Of a stretch of 64,000 bases of DNA, positions 28,990 through 38,224 are shown piece by piece. Origin of the DNA: Actinomadura darangshiensis (lineage in GTDB: Bacteria; Actinomycetota; Actinomycetes; Streptosporangiales; Streptosporangiaceae). The position numbers were made by a program, and so were the translations under genes. The first letter of the stretch is position 1. The number at the start of each line of letters is the position of its first letter. The notes beneath the pieces were generated by a model. That model searched no databases. It was not told the DNA's origin and saw nothing but the letters and a program-made list of their open reading frames with translations. The stretch is taken from the NCBI RefSeq assembly GCF_004349235.1, contig NZ_SMKY01000005.1:1-64000 (forward strand), read 5' to 3'.

Positions 28990-29268
28990 TTACTTCTTGC
29001 CGGCCACCAGGTTCTTGAAGTCGGCGCCCGCCTTGAACTTCGGCACGGACGTCGCGGGAACCTCGATGGTCTTGCCCGTTGCGGGGTTGCGGGCCGTACG
29101 GGCAGGCCGGTCGGCCTTCTCGAACGAACCGAACCCGGTGATCGCGACCTTGTCGCCCTTGGCGACGGCGGTCTGGATCGCCTCCAGGATGGCGTCGACG
29201 GCCTCGGCTGCGGCCTTCTTGCTGCCCAGCCGGTCAGAGATCGCGTCGACCAGCTCACGCTTGTTCAT
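28990..29268 (-). CDS. hup: DNA-binding protein HU
   Basis: 92-residue HU nucleoid protein that bends and compacts DNA as a dimer. MNKRELVDAISDRLGSKKAAAEAV begins the helical base; the DNA-binding arm is FGSFEKADRPARTARNPATGKTI with the conserved RNP tip. There is no lysine-rich C-terminal tail of the HupS/HU2 kind. The binding site GAGGAG precedes ATG 29268. It lies between fbiD and leuD as in related genomes. Confidence 0.96.
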   Translation of the reverse strand: MNKRELVDAISDRLGSKKAAAEAVDAILEAIQTAVAKGDKVAITGFGSFEKADRPARTARNPATGKTIEVPATSVPKFKAGADFKNLVAGKK

Positions 29269-29426
29269 GGGTTACTCCTCTAGTTCCCCCCTTGCCCGAA
29301 CGAAACTAAGGGACCCTCAGCATGGACACAATCACCTGCACGCAAGAGTTGGCGTGTCGCTGGCGTTTTTGTCGGCCTCGCCCCCGTCTCGCCGGGTGAC
29401 CGGACCGGATCCGGCCACTGCGCACG

Positions 29427-29642
29427 CTAACCGACGTCGGGCCTGTCTTGGAAATCGGCCAGGAACGCGTCCAGCCTGCGGGCGGCCAGTTCGGCGTCCC
29501 TTTTCGCCAGATCGGTGATCGCCAGCAGGTGGCGGATGAGCCGCTGCCGGTCCTGCGCGGGGAGCGGCGCCACGGCCCGGTGAGCGTCACGCAACTGCCT
29601 CGCGAGCTGCGTCAACGCCGGATCGTCCCATTCAGCGTCCAT
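29427..29642 (-). CDS. Small hypothetical protein
   Basis: 71 residues from ATG 29642 (MDAEWDDPALTQLARQLRDA) with AAGGAGGAG upstream, better than the longer open frame to 29708. It is helical and charged with no cysteines, and resembles no family I know. It lies between hup and the leu operon on the same strand. Moderate confidence that it is coding rests on the binding site and on codon usage. Confidence 0.55.
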   Translation of the reverse strand: MDAEWDDPALTQLARQLRDAHRAVAPLPAQDRQRLIRHLLAITDLAKRDAELAARRLDAFLADFQDRPDVG

Positions 29643-29852
29643 GGCAGTGCTCTCCTCCTTCGGGCCTGGCGGCCCTCCATCGTCGAGCACCGCGTGCGAT
29701 CGCTGCATCGCTCCGGCTCGCCTAGCGGCTCACTGCGCGATCAGGGTCTTGCTTCGCTCGACCCTGCCTTCGGACGCGATCGCGGCGATTGAGCTTGCTG
29801 CGTGGTGCGGCGATGGCTGATGTAGGTGCGTCCGTAAGCATGGTAGTCAGCG

Positions 29853-29877
29853 GCCCAGGCGGTATCGCCGCCTGGGC
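29853..29877 (-). terminator. Hairpin downstream of leuD
   Basis: GCCCAGGCGG and CCGCCTGGGC form a perfect 10-bp stem around TATCG, starting 10 bases after the leuD stop. No T-run follows. Likely the end of the leuCD transcript. Confidence 0.7.
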
Positions 29878-29886
29878 GGCTGCGGC

Positions 29887-30474
29887 TCAGGCGGCGGTCG
29901 GGAGGAGCGGGTTGCGAGTTTTTTCGAATTCGTTGATGGCTTCGGCGTGGCGCAGGGTCAGCCCGATGTCGTCGAGGCCCTCCAGGAGCCGCCAGCGGGT
30001 GTAGTCGTCGATCTCGAACGACGCGGCTTCGGTGCCCCAGCGGACCTCGCGCTTCTCCAGGTCGACGGTGATGTCCAGGGCCGGGTCATTCTCGACGGCG
30101 CTTTGCAATGCCTCGACCTGCTCGGCCGTAAGAATGACCGGCAGCAGTCCCATCTTGGTGGAGTTGTTACGGAAGATGTCGCCGAAGCGCGGCGCGATGA
30201 CGACGCGGAACCCGTACTGCTGCAGCGCCCAGACGGCGTGCTCGCGGGACGAGCCGGTGCCGAAGTCGGGCCCGGCGACCAGGATGCCGGCGCCGTCGTA
30301 CTGCGGCCGGTTCAGGACGAAGTCCGGGTCCTCGCGCCAGGCGGAGAACAGGCCCTTGTCGAACCCGGTGCGGCTGACCTGCTTCAGCCAGACGGCCGGG
30401 ATGATCTGGTCGGTGTCGACGTTGCTGCGGCGCAGCGGCACCGCGTGCCCGGAGTAGGTGGTGAACGCTTCCAT
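29887..30474 (-). CDS. leuD: 3-isopropylmalate dehydratase small subunit
   Basis: 195 residues. LeuD pairs with LeuC to isomerise 2- to 3-isopropylmalate in leucine biosynthesis. Typical swivel-domain motifs: [12 protein letters not shown] near 16-27, and [17 protein letters not shown] near 68-84, which binds substrate next to the LeuC cluster. It lies nine bases after leuC in one operon and ends before a hairpin. Confidence 0.96.
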   Translation of the reverse strand: MEAFTTYSGHAVPLRRSNVDTDQIIPAVWLKQVSRTGFDKGLFSAWREDPDFVLNRPQYDGAGILVAGPDFGTGSSREHAVWALQQYGFRVVIAPRFGDIFRNNSTKMGLLPVILTAEQVEALQSAVENDPALDITVDLEKREVRWGTEAASFEIDDYTRWRLLEGLDDIGLTLRHAEAINEFEKTRNPLLPTAA

Positions 30475-30483
30475 CGTGTGTCC

Positions 30484-31881
30484 TTACAGGTCGGCGGGAG
30501 CGGCCAGGCGGCCGGTGACGGCGGTCGCGGCGGCGACGGCGGGCGACACCAGGTGGGTGCGGCCGCCGGGTCCCTGCCGGCCCTCGAAGTTGCGGTTGGA
30601 CGTGGAGGCGCTGCGCTCGCCGGGGGCGAGCTTGTCGGGGTTCATCGCCAGGCACATCGAGCAGCCGGCCTCGCGCCACTCGGCGCCGGACGCGGAGATG
30701 ACCGCGTCCAGGCCCTCCTCCTCGGCCTGCTTCTTGACCTTCATGGAGCCGGGCACGACCAGCATCCGGACGCCGCCCGCGACCTTGCGGCCTTCGAGGA
30801 CGCCCGCGACGGCCCGCAGGTCCTCGATGCGGCCGTTGGTGCAGGAGCCCACGAAGACGGTGTCGACCGCGATCTCGCGCAGCGGCGTCCCGGCGGTGAG
30901 GCCCATGTACTCCAGGGCGCGCTCGGCGTTCTGCCGCTTGACCGGGTCGCCGATGGACGCCGGGTCCGGGACGGACCCGGCGAGCGGCAGGCCCTGGCCC
31001 GGGTTCGTCCCCCAGGTGACGAACGGGGTCAGCTCGGCCGCGTCGATCACGACCTCCCGGTCGAAGACCGCGTCGTCGTCGGTGCGCAGCGACGTCCAGT
31101 ACTCGACGGCCTCGTCCCAGTCGGCACCGGACGGCGCGTGCGGGCGACCCTTGAGGTACTCGAACGTCGTCTCGTCCGGGGCGATCATCCCGGCGCGGGC
31201 GCCGGCCTCGATGGACATGTTGCAGACCGTCATGCGGCCCTCCATCGACAGCGACCGGACGGCCTCGCCGCGGTACTCGATGATGTGGCCCTGGCCGCCG
31301 CCGGTGCCGATCCGCGCGATGATCGCCAGGATCAGGTCCTTGGCGGTGACGCCGCCCGGCAGCGTGCCGTTCACCGTGACGGCCATCGTCTTCGGCTGGA
31401 CCTGCGGCAGCGTCTGGGTGGCGAGGACGTGCTCGACCTCGCTCGTGCCGATGCCGAACGCGAGCGCGCCGAACGCGCCGTGCGTGGAGGTGTGCGAGTC
31501 GCCGCACACGACGGTCATGCCGGGCTGGGTCAGGCCGAGCTGCGGGCCGATGACGTGCACGATGCCCTGGCCGTCGTCGCCCATGGGGTGCAGCCTGACC
31601 CCGAAGTCGGAGCAGTTCTTGCGCAGCGTCTCGACCTGCGTGCGCGACACCGGGTCGGCGATCGGCTTGAGCAGGTCCGTGGTCGGGACGTTGTGGTCCT
31701 CCGTGGCGATCGTCAGGTCGGGCCGGCGGACCTGGCGGCCCGCCATCCGCAGCCCGTCGAACGCCTGCGGGCTCGTGACCTCGTGGACCAGGTGCAGGTC
31801 GATGTAGAGGAGGTCCGGCTCGCCCTCGGCGCGCCGTACGACGTGCGCGTCGTACACCTTCTCGGCCAGTGTTCGGCCCAT
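30484..31881 (-). CDS. leuC: 3-isopropylmalate dehydratase large subunit
   Basis: 465 residues from ATG 31881 ([15 protein letters not shown]); AGGTGAGG lies upstream, and the open frame further out is leader. LeuC carries the [4Fe-4S] aconitase-type cluster. Visible cluster and active-site segments are [28 protein letters not shown] (Cys) and [11 protein letters not shown] (two Cys). It shares an intergenic region with the divergent NdgR-type gene, so leucine control by that regulator is likely. Confidence 0.96.
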   Translation of the reverse strand: MGRTLAEKVYDAHVVRRAEGEPDLLYIDLHLVHEVTSPQAFDGLRMAGRQVRRPDLTIATEDHNVPTTDLLKPIADPVSRTQVETLRKNCSDFGVRLHPMGDDGQGIVHVIGPQLGLTQPGMTVVCGDSHTSTHGAFGALAFGIGTSEVEHVLATQTLPQVQPKTMAVTVNGTLPGGVTAKDLILAIIARIGTGGGQGHIIEYRGEAVRSLSMEGRMTVCNMSIEAGARAGMIAPDETTFEYLKGRPHAPSGADWDEAVEYWTSLRTDDDAVFDREVVIDAAELTPFVTWGTNPGQGLPLAGSVPDPASIGDPVKRQNAERALEYMGLTAGTPLREIAVDTVFVGSCTNGRIEDLRAVAGVLEGRKVAGGVRMLVVPGSMKVKKQAEEEGLDAVISASGAEWREAGCSMCLAMNPDKLAPGERSASTSNRNFEGRQGPGGRTHLVSPAVAAATAVTGRLAAPADL

Positions 31882-31961
31882 CACGTTCACCTCACCTGTA
31901 ATGATCGTCGTCGCCCGGTGCCGGCCACCGGTGCGCCGTGTCTCTGTCACCTCGGCTTGCA

Positions 31962-31976
31962 TCTCAAATTTCGAGA
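31962..31976. promoter_or_regulatory. Probable NdgR operator between leuC and ndgR
   Basis: TCTCAAATTTCGAGA is a near-palindrome (TCTC and GAGA around an A/T centre) 16 bases before the regulator start and 81 bases before leuC. It is the most AT-rich spot of the 110-base gap. NdgR of Streptomyces binds in front of leuCD at this place; the exact site here is inferred. Confidence 0.6.
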
Positions 31977-31991
31977 CGGCAATATCAAGGC

Positions 31992-32711
31992 ATGGACAAC
32001 TCTAGCGGAGTCGGCGTACTTGACAAAGCGGTTCTCGTACTGAACGCGCTGGAGGCGGGCCCGGCCTCGCTCGCCCAGCTCGTCCAGACGACGGGGCTGG
32101 CCCGCCCCACCGCCCACCGGCTGGCCGTCGCGCTGGAGCACCACCGCCTCGTGCACCGCGACACGCAGGGGCGTTTCATCCTCGGGCCGCGGCTCGCCGA
32201 GCTCGCGGTCGCGGCGGGCGAGGACCGCCTGCTCGCCATCGCGCAGCCCATCCTGGCCCACTTGCGCGACCTCACCGGCGAGAGCGCCTCCCTGTTCCGC
32301 CGCCAGGGGGACGTCCGGGTCTGCGTGGCCGCCGCCGAGCGCACCAGCGGCCTGCGCGACACCATCCCGGTCGGCGCCGCGCTCCCGATGACGGCGGGTT
32401 CGGCCGCGCAGATCCTGCTCGCCTGGGAGGAGCCCGACCGGCTGCACCGCGGGCTGCGCGGCGCCAAGTTCGAGGCGACGACGCTCGCGTCCGTCCGGCG
32501 CCGGGGCTGGGCGCAGAGCGTGGGCGAGCGCGAGCAGGGCGTCGGCTCGGTCTCCGCCCCCATCCGCGGCGCCGCCGGACGGGTGATCGCCGCCGTCTCC
32601 GTGTCCGGCCCGCTCGAGCGCCTGTCGCGCTCCCCCGGCCGCCTGCACGCCGCCCCGGTCGCCGCCGCCGCCGAGAAGATCTCCGAGGGGATGCGCCGCA
32701 CCGCGTCCTGA
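31992..32711 (+). CDS. ndgR: IclR-family regulator, NdgR/LtbR type
   Basis: 239 residues from ATG 31992 ([17 protein letters not shown]). The winged helix is [28 protein letters not shown]; the C-terminal IclR sensor domain follows ([34 protein letters not shown]). Length and neighbourhood match Streptomyces NdgR and Corynebacterium LtbR, which control leuCD and amino-acid-dependent growth and antibiotic production. Orthology is inferred from sequence and from the divergent leuCD. Confidence 0.9.
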   Translation: MDNSSGVGVLDKAVLVLNALEAGPASLAQLVQTTGLARPTAHRLAVALEHHRLVHRDTQGRFILGPRLAELAVAAGEDRLLAIAQPILAHLRDLTGESASLFRRQGDVRVCVAAAERTSGLRDTIPVGAALPMTAGSAAQILLAWEEPDRLHRGLRGAKFEATTLASVRRRGWAQSVGEREQGVGSVSAPIRGAAGRVIAAVSVSGPLERLSRSPGRLHAAPVAAAAEKISEGMRRTAS

Positions 32712-32818
32712 CGGTCGCCGCGAATCACCACAACTCGGACAGACTCTGGATAGTGCCGGTTTCCGATCCCCCGACCTCGATACCGTTGCCTTCCAGCAAG
32801 CGGTCAAGGGGTGCGACG

Positions 32819-33448
32819 GTGCAGATCTCCGAGCTCAGCGATCGGAGCGGGCTCACGGTTCAGACGATCAAGTTCTACATCAGGGAGGGACTGCTCCCGA
32901 AGGGCTCGGCGGTGAGCGCGACGCGCTCGGACTACGACGGACGGCACCTGGAGCGGCTCCGGCTGATCAGCGCGCTGCGCGAGGTCGGCGAGCTGCCGAT
33001 CTCGGCGATCCAGGAGATCGTCGGGGCCATCGAGGACGACGGCGTCAGCCTGCACGACCTGTTCGCCGCCGCCCAGCACGCGGTCGGCCCGCACGTCGCC
33101 GCCCCGCACGACCCGCACTGGCGGGCCGCCCGCGAGGACGTCGACGCCCTCGTCGGCGAGCTCGGCTGGACGGTCGGCGCCGGCGCCCCCTCCCGCGACC
33201 TGCTCGCCCACACGTTCGTGGCGCTTCGCCGGCTCGGCTACCCGATCACCCTCAAGGACCTGCGCCCCTACGTGAAGGCCGCCGCCGAGGTCGCCGAGCA
33301 CGAGGTCGGCCGGGTCCCCGCCGGCACGCCCCGGGCCCGGACCGTCCACTCCCTGCTCGTCTCCACCATCCTCTACGAGCAGGTGCTCACGGCCCTGCAC
33401 CGGATGGCGCAGGAGAACGCCTCTGCCCGCCGCTTCGACCACGCCTGA
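32819..33448 (+). CDS. MerR-family regulator
   Basis: 209 residues starting at GTG 32819 (MQISELSDRSGLTVQTIKFYIREGLLP), the standard MerR DNA-binding start; the open frame to 32753 is leader. The recognition pattern is TRSDYDGRHLERLRLISALREVGELPISAIQEIV. The long C-terminal part (about 80-209) has no cysteine-rich metal site and resembles ligand-sensing or unknown effector domains. The gene stands alone and no target is evident. Confidence 0.85.
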   Translation: MQISELSDRSGLTVQTIKFYIREGLLPKGSAVSATRSDYDGRHLERLRLISALREVGELPISAIQEIVGAIEDDGVSLHDLFAAAQHAVGPHVAAPHDPHWRAAREDVDALVGELGWTVGAGAPSRDLLAHTFVALRRLGYPITLKDLRPYVKAAAEVAEHEVGRVPAGTPRARTVHSLLVSTILYEQVLTALHRMAQENASARRFDHA

Positions 33449-33500
33449 CCAGGGTTTTCCGAGGAATTAGGTGGGTTTTCGTCGCCTACCATGAGAGGCG

Positions 33501-33890
33501 ATGAGCGCGACAGAGCCCCCGGATCCCCCCGGCGGCAGGTGGACCGACCGCCTGCTCGCCGAGGGCAGCGATCCCGATCCCCGCTTCACCCTGGCCAACG
33601 AGCGCACGTTCCTGGCCTGGATCCGGACGGCGCTGGCCCTGATCGCGGGCGGCATCGGCCTCGCGCTCGCCGGCGACCTCGTCGAGCCGGTGCTCCGCAA
33701 CGTCCTCGCCGCCGGGTTCGCCGCGACCGGCGCGCTGGTCGCGGCCCTGGCGTTCCGCCGCTGGCTGCGCACCGAACGCGCCCTGCGCCGCGCCGAGACG
33801 CTGCCGCCGCCCGCGCTGGCCCCGATCATGTCCTACGGCCTGGCCGTCGCCGCGATCGTCCTGCTCGCCGCCCTGCTGGCCACCAGGTGA
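33501..33890 (+). CDS. DUF202 (YidH-like) membrane protein
   Basis: 129 residues. The DUF202 signature FTLANERTFLAWIRTALALIAGGIGLAL is at about 29-56, followed by two further membrane helices. Three transmembrane segments in total. The ANERTFLAW motif is highly conserved in YidH proteins, whose function is unknown. Its stop overlaps the next gene (GTGA), which encodes a second DUF202 protein. Confidence 0.88.
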   Translation: MSATEPPDPPGGRWTDRLLAEGSDPDPRFTLANERTFLAWIRTALALIAGGIGLALAGDLVEPVLRNVLAAGFAATGALVAALAFRRWLRTERALRRAETLPPPALAPIMSYGLAVAAIVLLAALLATR

Positions 33891-34183
33891 GGCTCCGGGA
33901 CCCGGGAGCGCAGCCGGAGCGGACGGCGCTGGCCTGGTCCCGGACCACGCTCTCGCTGGTCGTCGCCGGGCTGCTGTGCGTGCGGCTCGCTCCCTCCGCG
34001 CCGGGCGCGGCCGCCGCGGCGGCGGTCGTGTGCGGCAGCGCCGCGCTGATGCTGCGCCGGACCCGGATGGGCCTGCACGCCCGCCGACACCTTCCCCAGG
34101 GCGCGGCCGACCCGGTCTCCGTCCTGATCACGACCGGGCTGACCGTCCTACTGGGGCTCGTGGCCATCCTCTTCACAGTCTGA
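33887..34183 (+). CDS. Second DUF202 membrane protein
   Basis: 98 residues from GTG 33887 (MRLRDPGAQPERTALAWSRTTLSL). The motif ERTALAWSRTT marks the YidG-like half of the DUF202 family; three membrane helices follow the pattern of its neighbour. The paired arrangement YidH-YidG is common and suggests a two-subunit membrane complex. The start overlaps the previous stop, so translation is coupled. Confidence 0.85.
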   Translation: MRLRDPGAQPERTALAWSRTTLSLVVAGLLCVRLAPSAPGAAAAAAVVCGSAALMLRRTRMGLHARRHLPQGAADPVSVLITTGLTVLLGLVAILFTV

Positions 34184-34263
34184 GGTATGCGCGGCTCGCA
34201 TGGCCGACGCGCGAAGTCTGCGCTGGTGACATGGCTGCCCCGGCGCCTAACGTCGATCACGCC

Positions 34264-35490
34264 ATGACACGAATCGCCTTTCTCGGACTGGGACGCATGG
34301 GCGTCCCCATGGCCGGGCGGCTGCTCGCCGCCGGCCACGACCTGACAGTTTGGAACCGCACCCCCGCGAGGGCGGCACCGCTCACGGGGGCCGCCGTCGC
34401 CGGCACGCCCGCCGGGGCCGGCAAGGACCGCGACCTGGTCATCACGATGCTCACCGACGCGGACGCCGTCGAGGACGTCCTGTTCGGTCCCGGCGGCGCG
34501 GCTCCGGCCCTGCCGCCGGGCGCCGTGATCGCCGACATGTCGACCATCGGCCCGGACGCCGTCCACCGGATCCGCGACCGGTTGCCCGAAGGCATCGGGT
34601 ACGTCGACGCGCCCGTCTCGGGGAGCATCCCGCAGGCGGAGGCGGGCGAGCTGGTGATCTTCGCGGGTGCCGAGGACGACGACCTCGCCCGCTGCACCGA
34701 TGCGCTGGCGGCCCTCGGGCAGATCCGGCACGCCGGGCCGCCCGGCTCGGGCGCCGCGCTCAAGCTCGTGTTGAACGGCGTCCTCGTCGCGAGCTTCGCC
34801 GTTCTAGGCGAGGCACTGGCGATGGCCGACCGGCTCGGCACCGACACCGGCCTGGCCCTGGACGCGCTGAGCCGCACCAGCCCCCAGGCGCGCCGCCTGG
34901 GGGAGAGCGCCCCTGGCGACCCGCCGCGCTTCACGCTCGCCCTGGCCGCCAAGGACCTCGCCCTCGCCCTGGACGGTTCCACCCCATCGGGTGTCCTGTC
35001 CGCCGTGCGCGAGCGCACGGACGCCGCGCTCGAAGCCGGGCTGGGCGGCCACGACATCATCGCACTCGCCGACCACATCAGGAGGAGCGCGCCGATGCGC
35101 CTCACGCTCGACAACCCCGCGTCCGTCCCGGCGCCGCCGAACAGCAACTACTCCCACACCGCCCATGTCACGCAGGGCGCGATGCTGTACGTGTCGGGGC
35201 AGATCGCCCTCGGCGAGGACGGCGAGGTGGACGCGCCCGGCGACATGACCCGGCAGTCAGAGGTGATCTTCTCGCTGCTGGACCGGATCCTCGCCGCGCA
35301 CGGGGCCGGCTTCGGCGACGTCGTCAACATCAGGACGTTCGTCACCGACCTGGACCGGCTGCCGGAGTACGGGGCCGTCCGCAGGCAGCACTTCACCGGT
35401 CCGGCGCCCACCAGCACGACCGTCGAGGTGTCCCGCCTGTTCCACCCCGACGCGCTGCTAGAGGTGGAGGTCGTCGCCGCGCTCCCCTAG
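34264..35490 (+). CDS. Beta-hydroxyacid dehydrogenase fused in frame to a RidA-like domain
   Basis: 408 residues. Residues 1-276 are a 3-hydroxyisobutyrate-dehydrogenase-type enzyme (IAFLGLGRMGVPMAGRL, then VDAPVSGSIPQAEAG and GSGAALKLVLNG with the catalytic Lys). From Met278 (ATG 35095) a complete YjgF/RidA domain follows (YSHTAHVTQGAMLYVSGQIAL ... TTVEVSRLFHPDALLEVEVVA). No stop separates them, but AGGAGG lies nine bases before ATG 35095, so the RidA domain could also be made separately. The arginine that is catalytic in true RidA imine deaminases (ARSCVEV) is replaced (TSTTVEV). The 3' end overlaps the convergent LysR gene by 33 bases. Confidence 0.8.
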   Translation: MTRIAFLGLGRMGVPMAGRLLAAGHDLTVWNRTPARAAPLTGAAVAGTPAGAGKDRDLVITMLTDADAVEDVLFGPGGAAPALPPGAVIADMSTIGPDAVHRIRDRLPEGIGYVDAPVSGSIPQAEAGELVIFAGAEDDDLARCTDALAALGQIRHAGPPGSGAALKLVLNGVLVASFAVLGEALAMADRLGTDTGLALDALSRTSPQARRLGESAPGDPPRFTLALAAKDLALALDGSTPSGVLSAVRERTDAALEAGLGGHDIIALADHIRRSAPMRLTLDNPASVPAPPNSNYSHTAHVTQGAMLYVSGQIALGEDGEVDAPGDMTRQSEVIFSLLDRILAAHGAGFGDVVNIRTFVTDLDRLPEYGAVRRQHFTGPAPTSTTVEVSRLFHPDALLEVEVVAALP

Positions 35491-36390
35491 CCCGGCCGCC
35501 GCCTCGCGCAGCATCGCCAGGAACGCGGTCGCGGGCGGGGAGCGGCGCGCGTGGCGTCCGACGGCCGCGTAGACGGTGCGGCGCGGCCGGCCGGACGTCA
35601 CGGCGCGCAGCACGACGCCGTCCCGCGCCATGGCGGCCGCCGCGAGCGCCGGGACGAGCGTGACGCCGAACCCCTCCGCGACCAGGCCCAGCTTGGAGAT
35701 CCACTCGGCGACCCGCAGCGGCGTCCGCGGGTCGAAACCGGCCGCCTCGCAGCGGGCGCGCAGGGCGGCGATCGCGTTGGGATCGTCGGCGACGATCCAC
35801 GGCTCGTCCGCCAGGTCCGCCAGCGGGACGCGCTCTCTGGCGGCGAGCCGGTGGCCGGCGGGCAATGCCACGAGGAGCGCGTCGTCCAGCAGCGGCACCA
35901 GGCCGTCGGCGTCGATCGACGGGACCTTGTGCGTGCTGACCAGCGCGATGTCGAGGTCGCCGGCCTCCAGCATCGGCAGCAGCCGCTCGGTCGTGCCCTC
36001 GCGCAGCACCGGCCGCACCCCCGGATGCCGGGTCCGGAACAGGGCGAGGGCGCGCGGGACGAGCGCGGCGTTCGCGGTGGGGAACGCGCCGACCCGCAGC
36101 GTCCCGGTGTCGAGCCGGCGCAGCCCTTCGAGCGCGCGGGCGGTGTCGGCGAGGCGGTCGAGGAGGCCGCGCGCGTGCGGCAGCAGGTGCTCGGCCGCCG
36201 GGGTCGGGCGGACGCCCCGCGCCCCGCGCGCGAACAACTCCACCCCGCAGACGTCCTCCAGCGCCGCGATCTGCCGGGACACGGCGGACTGCGTATAGCC
36301 CTCGGCGGCGGCGGCCGCGGTGAACGAGCCGAGGTCGGCGACGGCGACGAAGGTCCGCAGCAGGACGGGGTCCAGGGCTTCGGCGCGCAC
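35458..36390 (-). CDS. LysR-family regulator
   Basis: 310 residues starting at GTG 36390 (MRAEALDPVLLRTFVAVADLGSFTAAAAA); the N-terminal winged helix is followed by TQSAVSRQIAALEDVCGVELFAR and the type-2 periplasmic-binding-like sensor domain (GTLRVGAFPTANAAL to about residue 290). It is convergent with the dehydrogenase-RidA gene and divergent from the SAM hydrolase gene, with 104 bases between starts; LysR proteins usually control the divergent gene, so control of the SAM hydrolase and transporter operon is possible. Confidence 0.88.
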   Translation of the reverse strand: MRAEALDPVLLRTFVAVADLGSFTAAAAAEGYTQSAVSRQIAALEDVCGVELFARGARGVRPTPAAEHLLPHARGLLDRLADTARALEGLRRLDTGTLRVGAFPTANAALVPRALALFRTRHPGVRPVLREGTTERLLPMLEAGDLDIALVSTHKVPSIDADGLVPLLDDALLVALPAGHRLAARERVPLADLADEPWIVADDPNAIAALRARCEAAGFDPRTPLRVAEWISKLGLVAEGFGVTLVPALAAAAMARDGVVLRAVTSGRPRRTVYAAVGRHARRSPPATAFLAMLREAAAGLGERGDDLHL

Positions 36391-36494
36391 CCCAGGCAGG
36401 ATACGGCCTGGCCGCGGTTCGGGGATGATCTCCCCGCTTGGTACTCTTCTCGCCTTCCGCACCGTCATCCCCGCAGGTCCCGCCGAGGTCGCCC

Positions 36495-37322
36495 ATGTCC
36501 GAGAGCCGCCCGTTCATCAGCCTGGCGACCGACTTCGGCGCCGCGTACACCGCGATCTGCGCGGGCGTCGTGTACTCCATCGCACCCGCGGCGAACGTGC
36601 TCGTGCTGAGCGACGAGATCACGCCGTTCGCCGTCCGCGAGGGCGCGATGCTCCTGCGGCAGGCGCTGCCGTACCTTCCGGTCGGCGTGCACACGGGAAT
36701 CGTCGACCCGGGTGTCGGCACGCCCCGGCTGCCCGTCGCGATCGAGACCGGGCGCGGCGACGTGCTCGTGGGGCCGGACAACGGCCTCCTCGTCCCGGCC
36801 GCAGAGAAGCTGGGCGGCGCCGTCCGGGCGCACGCGCTGGAGAATCCCGCGTACCGGCTGCCCGAGGTGTCGACCTCGTTCCACGGCCGCGACATCTTCT
36901 CCCCCGCCGCGGCGCACATCGCGAACGGCGTCGACGTGGCCGGCCTCGGACGGCGGGTCGACCCACTCCCCCTCGACGTCCCGCCACCGGCCTCGGCCGG
37001 CGGTGGGCTGACCGTCCCGGTGCTCTACACCGACCGCTTCGGCAGCCTCGTCCTCGGCGCCGAGCGCGACGATCTGACGGCGGCGTTCGGCGACCTGGCC
37101 CCGGGTTCGCCCCTGGACGTCGCTTGGACCGTTCCCGAACCCGGTTCCGCACGCGTCACGTTCGAGGAGACCTTCGGCGGTGTCGCGACCGGCGACCCGC
37201 TCCTGTGGATCGACTCGTCCGGCTGGCTCGGCCTGGCCGTGAACCAGGGTTCGGCCACCGACATCTTCGGCCTCGCGGGCGTCCAGGCCCTCACCCTCCG
37301 CGCGGCCGCCCCCCACTCCTGA
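36495..37322 (+). CDS. SAM hydroxide adenosyltransferase (DUF62 family)
   Basis: 275 residues from ATG 36495 (MSESRPFISLATDFGAAY). This family splits S-adenosylmethionine with water/hydroxide into adenosine and methionine; fluorinase and chlorinase are relatives. Active-site residues of the hydrolytic branch are visible: IVDPGVGTPR (Asp and Arg), GPDNGLLVPA, and TSFHGRDIFSPAAAH (His). The loop that distinguishes halogenases is not evident. It is followed after 22 bases by an amino-acid ABC transporter, which could take up or use the methionine. The open frame to 36438 is leader. Confidence 0.9.
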   Translation: MSESRPFISLATDFGAAYTAICAGVVYSIAPAANVLVLSDEITPFAVREGAMLLRQALPYLPVGVHTGIVDPGVGTPRLPVAIETGRGDVLVGPDNGLLVPAAEKLGGAVRAHALENPAYRLPEVSTSFHGRDIFSPAAAHIANGVDVAGLGRRVDPLPLDVPPPASAGGGLTVPVLYTDRFGSLVLGAERDDLTAAFGDLAPGSPLDVAWTVPEPGSARVTFEETFGGVATGDPLLWIDSSGWLGLAVNQGSATDIFGLAGVQALTLRAAAPHS

Positions 37323-37344
37323 CCATGAAAGCTGGAGGCACCCC

Positions 37345-38214
37345 TTGATACGCCGCCCCCTGTCGGCCGCCCTCACCGGCCTGGCCGCGCTGTCCCTCGC
37401 CGTCACCGCCTGCGCCCCGCAGGAGGACGACGCGGTGTCCCCGTCCAAGAGCCCGGCGTCCTGCGCCAAGGACAAGCTGCCCCTGAAGACGCCCGGCAAG
37501 CTGACCGTCGCCACCGACAAGCCCGCGTTCGAGCCCTGGTTCAAGGACGACGACCCCAAGAACGGGCAGGGCTTCGAGAGCGCCGTCGCCTACGCGGTCG
37601 CGAACAGGCTCGGCTTCACCAAGGACGAGGTGACCTGGACCGTCGAGTCGTTCGAGTCGTCCTACGCGCCCGGGTCGAAGAAGTTCGACTTCGACGTCAA
37701 CCAGGTCTCGGTCACCCCGGCCCGGGAGAAGGCCGTCACGTTCAGCACCGGCTACTACGACGTCCAGCAGGGCGTCGTGGCGCTGAAGGACACGAAGTAC
37801 GCGGACGCGACGACCATCGCCGAGCTGAAGAAGGCGCGCATCGCCGTGCAGGTGGGCACGACCGCGCTGCAGGCGGTGCAGAAGCAGCTCCGGCCCGACG
37901 GCCAGCCGAAGATCTTCAACACGCAGATCGACGCGATCAACGCGCTGAAGAACAAGCAGGTGGACGTGCTGGTCGTCGACCTGCCGACCGCGTTCTACGT
38001 GACCGCCGCCCAGGTCGAGGACGCCAAGATCGTCGGGCAGTTGCCGCAGACGCAGGGCGGCGGGACCGAGCACTTCGGGCTGCTGCTGGAGCGGGGCAAC
38101 GCCCTGGCCGGCTGTCTGGACAAGGCGATCGGCGAGCTGAAGGCGTCGGGCGAGCTGGCCGAGATCCAGGAGCGCTGGCTGACCGCGTCGGCCGGCGCGC
38201 CCGTGCTGAAGTGA
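37345..38214 (+). CDS. Amino acid ABC transporter, substrate-binding lipoprotein
   Basis: 289 residues starting at TTG 37345, with CTGGAGG seven bases upstream. A signal peptide ends in the lipobox SLAVTACAP (Cys23). The mature part is a family-3 (polar amino acid) binding protein: GKLTVATDKPAFEPWF, DFDVNQVSVTPAREKAVTFS and RIAVQVGTTALQAV. It is the receptor of the following permease and ATPase. The exact amino acid cannot be read from the sequence. Confidence 0.92.
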   Translation: MIRRPLSAALTGLAALSLAVTACAPQEDDAVSPSKSPASCAKDKLPLKTPGKLTVATDKPAFEPWFKDDDPKNGQGFESAVAYAVANRLGFTKDEVTWTVESFESSYAPGSKKFDFDVNQVSVTPAREKAVTFSTGYYDVQQGVVALKDTKYADATTIAELKKARIAVQVGTTALQAVQKQLRPDGQPKIFNTQIDAINALKNKQVDVLVVDLPTAFYVTAAQVEDAKIVGQLPQTQGGGTEHFGLLLERGNALAGCLDKAIGELKASGELAEIQERWLTASAGAPVLK

Positions 38215-38224
38215 CCGCGGCGAC

